Positions 1-5,495 of a stretch of 34,177 nucleotides of DNA are shown piece by piece. The notes below the pieces were generated by a model. That model saw nothing but the letters and a program-made list of their open reading frames with translations, was not told where the DNA came from and did not search any database. The first letter of the stretch is position 1; every line of letters starts with the position of its first letter. The DNA comes from Oscillospiraceae bacterium (GTDB taxonomy: Bacteria > Bacillota > Clostridia > Oscillospirales > Ruminococcaceae): the NCBI GenBank assembly GCA_030523195.1, contig JAUNJC010000010.1:1-34177 (forward strand). The letters are read 5' to 3'. Made by a program: the position numbers and the translations under genes.

Positions 1-78
1 GACATGTTCTGGGGGCATACTGTTGTTGTATACGCAGATCAAAATGGAAAAATGAAAGATGCGGATATTGCTAGATAA
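1..78 (+). CDS. C-terminal end of an unidentified protein (partial, DUF2262-like tail)
   Basis: The window opens inside a reading frame that runs from base 1 to a TAA stop at 76-78, giving 25 residues. The tail has an F-W-G-H-T-V-V-V strand followed by D-Q-N-G-K and A-D-I-A-R. That pattern (FWGHs.v......dG...dAdI) is like the end of DUF2262/DUF6985-type proteins, as far as I can recall the family; the start is outside the window, so this cannot be confirmed. The next gene begins 41 bases downstream on the same strand, so the two may be co-transcribed. Function unknown. Confidence 0.5.
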   Translation, partial: DMFWGHTVVVYADQNGKMKDADIAR

Positions 79-118
79 ATTATTTTATTTGTAAAATGAC
101 TTAATTGTAGGTGTTGAA

Positions 119-823
119 ATGCTTAAAAAAATAAAGAACATTTTGAAAGTCATTTTTCTGTGCGTGTGGGGCAGTGTTTGGCTTGCAATACATTTTTATC
201 TCTTTTTTGCAGAGAATTCGCAAGGATACATAATGGGGCTGCTTATTTTATTATGGTGGGTGCTTACCATTGCTGTCCTCAATGTCCATTATAAAATATC
301 GGAGCATAAACGAGAGAAGGAGAGAGCACAGTATCGGGAAAAGTATGTTTCTGATCTTGTCATAGAAGATGAAAAGTATGGAAGAATGGTCTTTGCGTTG
401 GATTCCTATATTGATCAAATCAGTGCTGCTGGAACGATTTTTCCAAAATTTGGAATTGAAAATATTGCTATTGATGAAATCATAATCAATGAATATGATG
501 AGAAAAAGAAAGACGTAATTTTTAGGGAGGTGGATCATATTTATGAACATGCAGAGGAAATTGTAGATGCATGTTGTAAAATGGTAAAAGAATGCTATGA
601 TGATGAAGATATCAGGGATGCAGACGGAAATCTGATCCGCATAGAATCCATAAAAAAGATGCTTTCTTTATCCTATATGGAAATCGAGTTCAATCGGGAA
701 GATATCTGTATGATTGTTCTGCAAGGCGGTATGAAGAATGATATTGCAGATCACATAGCAGAACATGGTGTAGAGGTATGCATAGACTGTAGCACATGGG
801 AATATGAATGCTATTCTGGCTGA
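119..823 (+). CDS. Hypothetical two-TM membrane protein with acidic cytoplasmic domain
   Basis: A 234-residue protein of unknown function. A short Lys-rich N-terminus precedes two hydrophobic segments (about residues 10-30 and 37-56), then a basic stretch, then a soluble acidic domain of about 170 residues. The N-terminal Lys cluster and the basic residues after the second segment suggest both ends are cytoplasmic. The soluble part (an E-Y-G-R-like strand early, a helical acidic middle, and a final strand ending in G-V-E-V-C-I-D) loosely recalls small bacterial immunity or DUF2262-like domains; this is a weak impression. A weak ribosome site (TAGGTG) lies just before the ATG. The codons are more AT-rich than those of the housekeeping genes further on, which fits an accessory gene. 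Confidence 0.6.
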   Translation: MLKKIKNILKVIFLCVWGSVWLAIHFYLFFAENSQGYIMGLLILLWWVLTIAVLNVHYKISEHKREKERAQYREKYVSDLVIEDEKYGRMVFALDSYIDQISAAGTIFPKFGIENIAIDEIIINEYDEKKKDVIFREVDHIYEHAEEIVDACCKMVKECYDDEDIRDADGNLIRIESIKKMLSLSYMEIEFNREDICMIVLQGGMKNDIADHIAEHGVEVCIDCSTWEYECYSG

Positions 824-897
824 AAAATAGAAATTCTAGTTTTATATATTTGAAAACAATTTGTTTCAGTTTTTGGTAAAAGTATGGAGGAGATCAA

Positions 898-1443
898 ATG
901 GTATTACTCGTTATTGATGCACAGAAGATGATTGTCAATCAAAAACTATATTGTTTTGATAAATTCGTTTCCAATGTAAAAGCGTTGATTCAGACTGCAA
1001 GAGAAAATGCCATAGAAGTGATCTATGTAAGGCATGATGATGGAGCTGGTCAGGCATTGACCAAAGGGACGGATGGTTTTGAAATTTATGATGCGTTTCA
1101 ATCGCTTATTGGAGAAAAGATATATGATAAGACAGTAAATAGTGCATTCCATGGAACGGGATTACTGGACTATCTGCATTCTATTGGCGAAACAGAATTG
1201 ATTATAGCAGGGCTGCAAACAGATTATTGCATAGATGCAACCATAAAATGTGGATTTGAACACGGTTTCAAAATGATTGTGCCCGCATATGCAAATTCCA
1301 CATTTGATAATGCATTTATGACAGCAGCAAACAGCTATCGGTACTATAATGATTTTATGTGGAATGGAAGGTATGCAGAATGTATTTCTCTTGAAGATAC
1401 GCTCCATAGGATGAAACAATCTGCTCTTGTTTCGCTTACATAA
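898..1443 (+). CDS. Isochorismatase-family cysteine hydrolase
   Basis: A 181-residue protein with the whole isochorismatase-like hydrolase fold signature. The expected catalytic triad is visible: Asp7 in V-I-D-A-Q, Lys78 in the Y-D-K-T-V-N-S-A-F segment, and the nucleophile Cys111 in G-L-Q-T-D-Y-C-I. The cis-peptide-type motif just before the cysteine is also typical. Members hydrolyse amides or C-O bonds in small molecules (nicotinamidase, N-carbamoylsarcosine amidase, isochorismatase); the substrate cannot be told from sequence. The length is usual for single-domain cytosolic members. A strong GGAGGAG ribosome site precedes the ATG. It ends 20 bases before the next start codon, suggesting co-expression with the Cys-tailed hypothetical protein. 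Confidence 0.88.
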   Translation: MVLLVIDAQKMIVNQKLYCFDKFVSNVKALIQTARENAIEVIYVRHDDGAGQALTKGTDGFEIYDAFQSLIGEKIYDKTVNSAFHGTGLLDYLHSIGETELIIAGLQTDYCIDATIKCGFEHGFKMIVPAYANSTFDNAFMTAANSYRYYNDFMWNGRYAECISLEDTLHRMKQSALVSLT

Positions 1444-1463
1444 TTGAAATGAACGGAGGCAGT

Positions 1464-1976
1464 ATGAGCAATATCATTCGATTGGATTCGTCTTCGCCAG
1501 TTGATACTTGGTTGGAAATGCAGAATGGATTAACGGACGTATTGATCAACACGATTTTATTAAGTGGTTCTTTCTTAGCAAAAACAATAGATGAGAAAAG
1601 ATTAATTGTATGGCTTGCAGAAAAAGATCAGACACTGGGAATTGGTACAGTTGGATTTGATGTTTGCAATATGCCGTGGAATCCAGATACTTTTTGTGAA
1701 AACAAGGCATTTATGCTGAGAGTAATACAAGAAGCTGAAAATAAATTGGGGTGGGAAAAACTTGACTACGAACCAAATGTAGAATTATTAATTCCCTGTC
1801 TAAAAAAGTTTGCTTCTTTTATTTCTAACATCAATATAAGTCATGTTGATGCTAATATATTGAAGGATTGGATTGCACTTGCTGATGAAAAGGATCCCAT
1901 TAATTGTAATTTTCCTCGTTGTAAAAAACATCATACACTGCTTACTTTTCTTGGTTGCCAGCTTTGTAATCGTTAA
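1464..1976 (+). CDS. Hypothetical protein with C-terminal Cys/His cluster
   Basis: An unrecognised soluble protein of 170 residues. The frame is open from an ATG at 1449, but the ribosome site GGAGG lies at 1455-1459, inside that extension and 4 bases before the ATG at 1464, so 1464 is chosen. There is no signal peptide and no membrane segment. The C-terminus carries C148-x4-C153, His156-His157 and C165-x2-C168, which could bind one zinc ion; the rest shows no motif I can name. It follows the isochorismatase-like gene closely on the same strand. Its AT-rich codon use resembles its two upstream neighbours, consistent with a small accessory cluster. Confidence 0.6.
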   Translation: MSNIIRLDSSSPVDTWLEMQNGLTDVLINTILLSGSFLAKTIDEKRLIVWLAEKDQTLGIGTVGFDVCNMPWNPDTFCENKAFMLRVIQEAENKLGWEKLDYEPNVELLIPCLKKFASFISNINISHVDANILKDWIALADEKDPINCNFPRCKKHHTLLTFLGCQLCNR

Positions 1977-2127
1977 ATGCAAATGAAATGCTTTCTGGGC
2001 AGTTGTTGTAGTGAAAAATGAGAATATTTATTTTTATATTTGGTATAAAATCGGTTTCTGTTTCATATAGATAAGAAGAGCAATCATCTAGAGATGCAGG
2101 AGAAATTTTCTTGACATTTCGTCAAAA

Positions 2128-2143
2128 TGTAAAAAGTTTTACA
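2128..2143. promoter_or_regulatory. Palindromic operator-like site upstream of the DUF1292 promoter
   Basis: A perfect inverted repeat TGTAAAA-AG-TTTTACA ends 16 bases before the -35 box of the downstream promoter. A second short inverted repeat, TTGAC-atttc-GTCAA (2111-2125), sits just before it. The position suits an activator or repressor dimer, but no regulator can be named, and AT-rich spacers produce such palindromes by chance. Confidence 0.35.
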
Positions 2144-2159
2144 AATTTGCAGAAACCCC

Positions 2160-2188
2160 TTGCATTTTTTCTGCACATATTGTATAAT
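2160..2188 (+). promoter_or_regulatory. Sigma-A promoter of the DUF1292 gene
   Basis: TTGCAT (2160-2165) and TATAAT (2183-2188) are separated by 17 bases. The start codon is at 2258, giving a leader of roughly 60 bases. The spacer from 1977 to 2257 holds nothing else that looks coding. Confidence 0.75.
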
Positions 2189-2257
2189 AGTCTTACAGCA
2201 ATGCAAAGGCGTTGCCGGAATATAACCGCTCTTTCGGGAGCAGACAGGAGGACAGCA

Positions 2258-2584
2258 ATGTCGGAAGAAAGAAACGAATTTACACCGGATCTGTTTACAC
2301 TGGAAGATGAGGACGGGAACGAGAAAGTATTTGAGTTGCTGGATGTCATGGAGTATCAGGAGGATACATACTATGCACTCATGCCATATTATGGCGAAGA
2401 CGAGGATGCTTTGGCAGAGGATGATGGCGAGTTTGTAATTTTAAAGAGTGAAACGATAGACGGCGAGGATATGTTGGTTTCGATTGAAGAAGATGAAGAG
2501 TTTGAGAAAATCGGAAACCTGTTCTTGGAGCGTCTGAATGAAATTTATGATGATGATGACGAAGAGGAAGAAGACGAGGAATAA
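2258..2584 (+). CDS. DUF1292 (YrzB-like) acidic protein
   Basis: A 108-residue, strongly acidic small protein with the DUF1292 layout: a short lead, F-T-L-E-D-E-D-G-N-E near residues 13-22, then a beta-rich core (F-E-L-L-D, Y-Y-A-L-M-P-Y, E-F-V-I-L-K) and a closing D/E-only tail. The frame is open upstream to 2111, but that part overlaps the promoter, and the ribosome site AGGAGG (2247-2252) sits just before the ATG at 2258, which fixes the start. Family members are widespread in Firmicutes, often near ruvX or Mini-III genes, and have no proven biochemical function. Here the gene stands alone, next to 6S RNA. Confidence 0.85.
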   Translation: MSEERNEFTPDLFTLEDEDGNEKVFELLDVMEYQEDTYYALMPYYGEDEDALAEDDGEFVILKSETIDGEDMLVSIEEDEEFEKIGNLFLERLNEIYDDDDEEEEDEE

Positions 2585-2618
2585 GCGGAATCTGGAATCA
2601 ATTTTTTTGAAAAAAGAA

Positions 2619-2647
2619 TTGATTTTTTCAGAAAGATGTGTTATACT
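2619..2647 (+). promoter_or_regulatory. Promoter of 6S RNA
   Basis: TTGATT (2619-2624), a 17-base spacer and TATACT (2642-2647). It lies 35 bases past the DUF1292 stop codon and points at the structured RNA that begins near 2654. Confidence 0.75.
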
Positions 2648-2653
2648 ATAGAT

Positions 2654-2865
2654 AAGAGAAATATAACTGCCTTGTTGCAGTTTGCACTTGCGTGACAATG
2701 CGGTTTTTATAATCCAACACTTTTTGAAAGGGAATTTAGCTCCGGATTTGGATTGCAGACCTCCCGTTTCGGCGGACGAAGGGAGCGTGAAGAATTTGGG
2801 CGGATACCCACCTTGCTATTTTAGCTTGGTTTTATTCGCCGCATGACGGCAAGGCGGTTTATTTT
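2654..2865 (+). ncRNA. ssrS: 6S RNA (RNA polymerase-binding regulatory RNA)
   Basis: A non-coding stretch of about 210 bases with its own promoter and terminator. The ends form a closing stem: ACTGCCTTG (2666-2674) pairs with CAAGGCGGT (2850-2858) with one G-U pair. The 3' part has the Firmicutes 6S hallmarks as I recall them: the GGGAATTTAGCTCC region, a GGATTTGGATTGCAGACC segment, and GGGCGGATACCCACCTTG before the CTTGG return. 6S RNA mimics an open promoter bubble and sequesters sigma-A holoenzyme in stationary phase. Exact ends are estimated from the promoter and closing stem. A covariance-model search would settle it. Confidence 0.8.
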
Positions 2866-2879
2866 TCTTCATAAAAATG

Positions 2880-2922
2880 ACAGCAGAACAGTTTGTATAA
2901 GCAAACGATTCTGCTGTTTTTG
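2880..2922. terminator. Terminator shared by 6S RNA and the shikimate kinase gene
   Basis: ACAGCAGAA and its complement TTCTGCTGT enclose an inner GTTTG/CAAAC pair, with a T-rich tract on the right and an A-rich stretch on the left, so it can stop both the + strand ncRNA and the converging - strand gene. Confidence 0.8.
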
Positions 2923-2957
2923 TTTTTATCTTTATTTTTGAATACATAGAGAACAAC

Positions 2958-3467
2958 TTATTTTTTCAGCGAATCTGCGATTGCTGTGGTTACTATTTTT
3001 GCCGCTTCTGCAACACAGTATCCATTTAGTGGTACGATGATATCTGCAAATTGTTCATAGAGAGGGCAGCGTTCCTGATAGATTTCAGGCAGTGTGTGAC
3101 CGCAGCGGCATATCACGCCTCTGGTGACCAGATCTCCTACTTGTTCAGCAATTTCTGGCAGCGTTTTTTTGAGATAGACCACTTTCCCAATTTGCTTTAG
3201 ATGCTGCATTGCCGCATCACTGTAAATGGCACTGCCGCCAGTGGCAATGATTGTATTTTTTGTTTGTATCTGCCGTAAAATCTCACTTTCCAGTGTGATA
3301 AATCCTTCTACACCATATTGATCAATTAAATGCATGAGATCACGGTGATAGGTATCCATAATCATATCATCTGTGTCCAGAAATGCATAGTGCATGGAAT
3401 CGGCAACTATTTTTCCAAATGTACTTTTACCAGAACCGGGCATTCCAATCAAAATGAAATTTGGCAT
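2958..3467 (-). CDS. aroK: Shikimate kinase family protein (divergent substrate site)
   Basis: A 169-residue P-loop kinase of normal shikimate kinase length. Walker A is G8-M-P-G-S-G-K-S-T16, the D31-T-D33 magnesium/shikimate motif follows, G77-G78 is the glycine pair, R116 matches the lid arginine, and R133 in Q-E-R-C-P-L-Y matches the C-terminal substrate arginine. The canonical F-R pair, whose Arg (Arg58 in E. coli AroK) holds the shikimate carboxylate, reads F56-I57 here, and the ATGGSAIYSD segment matches a divergent clade often annotated as shikimate kinase. The family catalyses ATP-dependent phosphorylation of shikimate in the cytosol. Divergent transcription with DAHP synthase supports a pathway role. 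The gene symbol is therefore provisional. The ribosome site is GGAAG. Confidence 0.75.
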   Translation of the reverse strand: MPNFILIGMPGSGKSTFGKIVADSMHYAFLDTDDMIMDTYHRDLMHLIDQYGVEGFITLESEILRQIQTKNTIIATGGSAIYSDAAMQHLKQIGKVVYLKKTLPEIAEQVGDLVTRGVICRCGHTLPEIYQERCPLYEQFADIIVPLNGYCVAEAAKIVTTAIADSLKK

Positions 3468-3514
3468 CTTTTTTCTTCCTTTCTTTCTGTTTCTTGAATG
3501 GTAGGATGGTTTTC

Positions 3515-3543
3515 ATTATATCATTTTCGGTATCAAATTGCAA
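3515..3543 (-). promoter_or_regulatory. Promoter of the shikimate kinase-like gene
   Basis: On the minus strand, TTGCAA (3543-3538), a 17-base spacer and TATAAT (3520-3515). It gives a leader of about 45 bases before the ATG at 3467. Confidence 0.78.
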
Positions 3544-3609
3544 GGCACTTTCTAAAAACAGATGCAAAAAGCGGCTTATTTCGGCGAAATGTAAAAAATA
3601 CTTGCAATT
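3536..3609. repeat. Inverted repeat covering both -35 boxes of the divergent aro promoters
   Basis: AATTGCAAG at 3536-3544 and its exact reverse complement CTTGCAATT at 3601-3609 flank a 56-base centre. Each arm contains the -35 hexamer of one of the two outward-facing promoters, so a single regulator could act on both genes. Whether this is an operator or simply two identical -35 boxes is not resolved. Confidence 0.5.
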
Positions 3610-3630
3610 ATACGAAAAATGGTTTATAAT
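3602..3630 (+). promoter_or_regulatory. Promoter of DAHP synthase
   Basis: TTGCAA (3602-3607), a 17-base spacer and TATAAT (3625-3630). The predicted leader is only about 30 bases, which leaves no room for a tryptophan- or tyrosine-type attenuator. Confidence 0.8.
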
Positions 3631-3665
3631 AATAGGGCAAATGAAGAAAAAAGGAGTCTTTTAAT

Positions 3666-4694
3666 ATGAATATGGAATTTATCCGAAAGTTACCGATTCC
3701 ACAGGAATTAAAAAAGCAGTTTTCATTGTCTGATAAGTTGATTGCAGTCAAAGCAGCAAGAGATGCAGAGATTCAGAAGGTATTTACCGGGGAATCTGAT
3801 AAAAAGCTTTTGATTATTGGACCTTGCTCTGCCGATCGGGAAGATGCCGTTTTGGACTATACTTGCCGTTTGGCAAAGGTACAGGAAAAAGTGGCAGATA
3901 AGCTGATTATCATTCCAAGAATCTATACCAACAAGCCGAGAACAACCGGGGAAGGCTACAAGGGTATGGTACACCAGCCAGATCCACAGAAAAAGGAGGA
4001 CATGCTGCAAGGGTTGATTGCTATTCGGCAGATGCATACAAAGGCAGTAGAAATGACTGGTTTGACTTGTGCAGATGAGATGCTGTATCCAGAGAACCAT
4101 CGGTATTTATCTGATCTGCTGTCCTATATTGCTGTTGGTGCACGTTCTGTGGAAGATCAGCAGCATCGCCTGACTGCAAGTGGATTGGATGTTCCAGTTG
4201 GTATGAAGAATCCTACGGGTGGGGATTTGTCTGTTATGATGAATTCTCTGGTTGCTGCACAGGCAAGTCATACCTTTCTGTATCGTGGCTGGGAAGTACA
4301 CACTGCTGGTAATCCATTGTCTCATGCCATTCTGCGTGGTTATGTAGATAGTCAGGGAAAATCGCTGCCGAACTATCATTATGAAGATTTGATTCGGCTG
4401 TGTGAACTGTATCAGAAGAAAAATCTTGCGAATCCGGCGGTAATTGTGGATGCAAATCATGCCAATTCTGGCAAAAAGTATCTGGAACAAATCCGTATTT
4501 GCAACGAGGTACTGCATAGCTGCCGTCACAGTGATGAGATTCGTGCTTTGTTTAAAGGCTTTATGATTGAGAGCTATATTGAAGATGGTGCTCAGAAGAT
4601 TGGCGAGGGTGTTTATGGAAAGTCCATTACAGATCCATGCCTTGGCTGGGAGAAATCAGAGCAGTTGATTTATAGAATTGCAGACCAGTTGTAA
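3666..4694 (+). CDS. 3-deoxy-7-phosphoheptulonate synthase (DAHP synthase, class I-alpha)
   Basis: A 342-residue enzyme condensing phosphoenolpyruvate with erythrose 4-phosphate, the first committed step of aromatic amino acid synthesis in the cytosol. It matches the AroF/G/H type: L-L-I-I-G-P-C-S-A-D near residues 48-57 (metal-binding Cys), K-P-R-T-T-G-E-G-Y-K-G near 90-100, the K-N-P-T-G-G-D segment, and the late D-A-N-H-A-N-S-G-K motif. The length is close to the E. coli isozymes. The ATG at 3666 has GGAG 9 bases upstream. Which aromatic amino acid inhibits it cannot be read safely from sequence, so no isozyme symbol is given. The shikimate kinase-like gene is divergent; a mirrored promoter pair lies between them. 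Confidence 0.93.
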   Translation: MNMEFIRKLPIPQELKKQFSLSDKLIAVKAARDAEIQKVFTGESDKKLLIIGPCSADREDAVLDYTCRLAKVQEKVADKLIIIPRIYTNKPRTTGEGYKGMVHQPDPQKKEDMLQGLIAIRQMHTKAVEMTGLTCADEMLYPENHRYLSDLLSYIAVGARSVEDQQHRLTASGLDVPVGMKNPTGGDLSVMMNSLVAAQASHTFLYRGWEVHTAGNPLSHAILRGYVDSQGKSLPNYHYEDLIRLCELYQKKNLANPAVIVDANHANSGKKYLEQIRICNEVLHSCRHSDEIRALFKGFMIESYIEDGAQKIGEGVYGKSITDPCLGWEKSEQLIYRIADQL

Positions 4695-4728
4695 TACAGA
4701 AATCAATTTTTAAATGATGGTTTCCATT

Positions 4729-4807
4729 CTACGCCATAGGCAGACAGCGTAGCGAATCTATCGAATGATTCGAACAAGTTTTCTAAAAGAAATCCGAAAA
4801 TGGATTT
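4729..4807 (+). other. Run of three hairpins downstream of DAHP synthase
   Basis: Three stems follow one another: CTACGC/GCGTAG (4729-4752), CGAATC/GATTCG (4753-4772) and AAATCC/GGATTT (4790-4807). Together with the terminator at 4837-4880 they form a four-hairpin 3' region. No promoter is obvious inside, so a 3'-UTR element or a UTR-derived small RNA is possible; there is no match to an RNA family I know. Confidence 0.4.
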
Positions 4808-4817
4808 TCGTACCAAC

Positions 4818-4831
4818 TGTAAGCGTTTACA
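4818..4831. promoter_or_regulatory. cre-like palindrome (CcpA/LacI-family operator candidate)
   Basis: TGTAAGCGTTTACA fits the catabolite-responsive element consensus TGWAANCGNTNWCA at every position. It sits in the convergent spacer between DAHP synthase and the HD-domain gene, just before the shared terminator, with no promoter nearby, which is an unusual place for a functional cre. Confidence 0.4.
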
Positions 4832-4836
4832 AAAAT

Positions 4837-4880
4837 AAAAATGAGCAGTTTCCGTATCTCAACGGAACTGCTCATTTTTT
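4837..4880. terminator. Bidirectional terminator between DAHP synthase and the HD-domain gene
   Basis: AAAATGAGCAGTTTCCGT pairs with ACGGAACTGCTCATTTT around a six-base loop, giving a long stem with T-tracts in both directions. It serves the two converging transcripts. Confidence 0.88.
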
Positions 4881-4901
4881 GTGATGAACATATATTATCG
4901 T

Positions 4902-5411
4902 TTAATCACCTAATCGGTTTAATCCATAGGTTTCGTCTAAATATTGTTTTCCGGTTTCTGTTGTAAAATAAACGTTCCGAAAATGGAGAATAGATTTTTT
5001 TGTCATTTTTTCTTCTCTGGCATTTACTAAAAAATCAGCTTCTACTAAAATTTGAAAGTCAATGCCATCGATTTCGGTATAGGTGTGATGGTGGCCGACC
5101 AAAAAGCAAACTCGATCCACAAATGGCTCAGAAAAACCAATTGCCAGCAGCATAGCACGGGCAAGCGGCGGACCTTCTTTTTCTTGATAGGCAGCAGAAG
5201 CGGAACGATATTTGCGTTCTGCAGCGTGAATACCAATGTCGTGTACCAGTGCAGCAGCTTCAATTCGCAGTTGCAGCTGTGCGTTGACCTGCTCACTGTG
5301 TGCAATTGCACTGGCAAAGGCATATACTTTCATAAAATGGTGAATTCGTTTGGGATCATCATGATACAGCGTAATCATTGCTGTAATCAGTTCATTTATT
5401 TTTGAATCCAT
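4902..5411 (-). CDS. HD-domain metal-dependent phosphohydrolase
   Basis: A 169-residue stand-alone HD-domain protein. Metal ligands are in order: His24/His25 in R-I-H-H-F, the His57-Asp58 doublet in L-V-H-D-I-G, His107-109 in V-G-H-H-H-T, and Asp126 in V-E-A-D-F. Such proteins act on nucleotides or other phosphoesters; the substrate is unknown. The frame runs open to 5483, but a GAGGAGG ribosome site 10 bases before the ATG at 5411 shows the real start. It lies 84 bases after spoIVA on the same strand, so it may be read from the sporulation transcript, although a gap this size could hold its own promoter. Confidence 0.85.
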   Translation of the reverse strand: MDSKINELITAMITLYHDDPKRIHHFMKVYAFASAIAHSEQVNAQLQLRIEAAALVHDIGIHAAERKYRSASAAYQEKEGPPLARAMLLAIGFSEPFVDRVCFLVGHHHTYTEIDGIDFQILVEADFLVNAREEKMTKKSILHFRNVYFTTETGKQYLDETYGLNRLGD

Positions 5412-5495
5412 AAACCCAATGCCTCCTCTATCCTGGAATCGAAACTCCGTTTTTAGTATAGCAGATAGATTTATAGAATTCATGAATATAACGTG

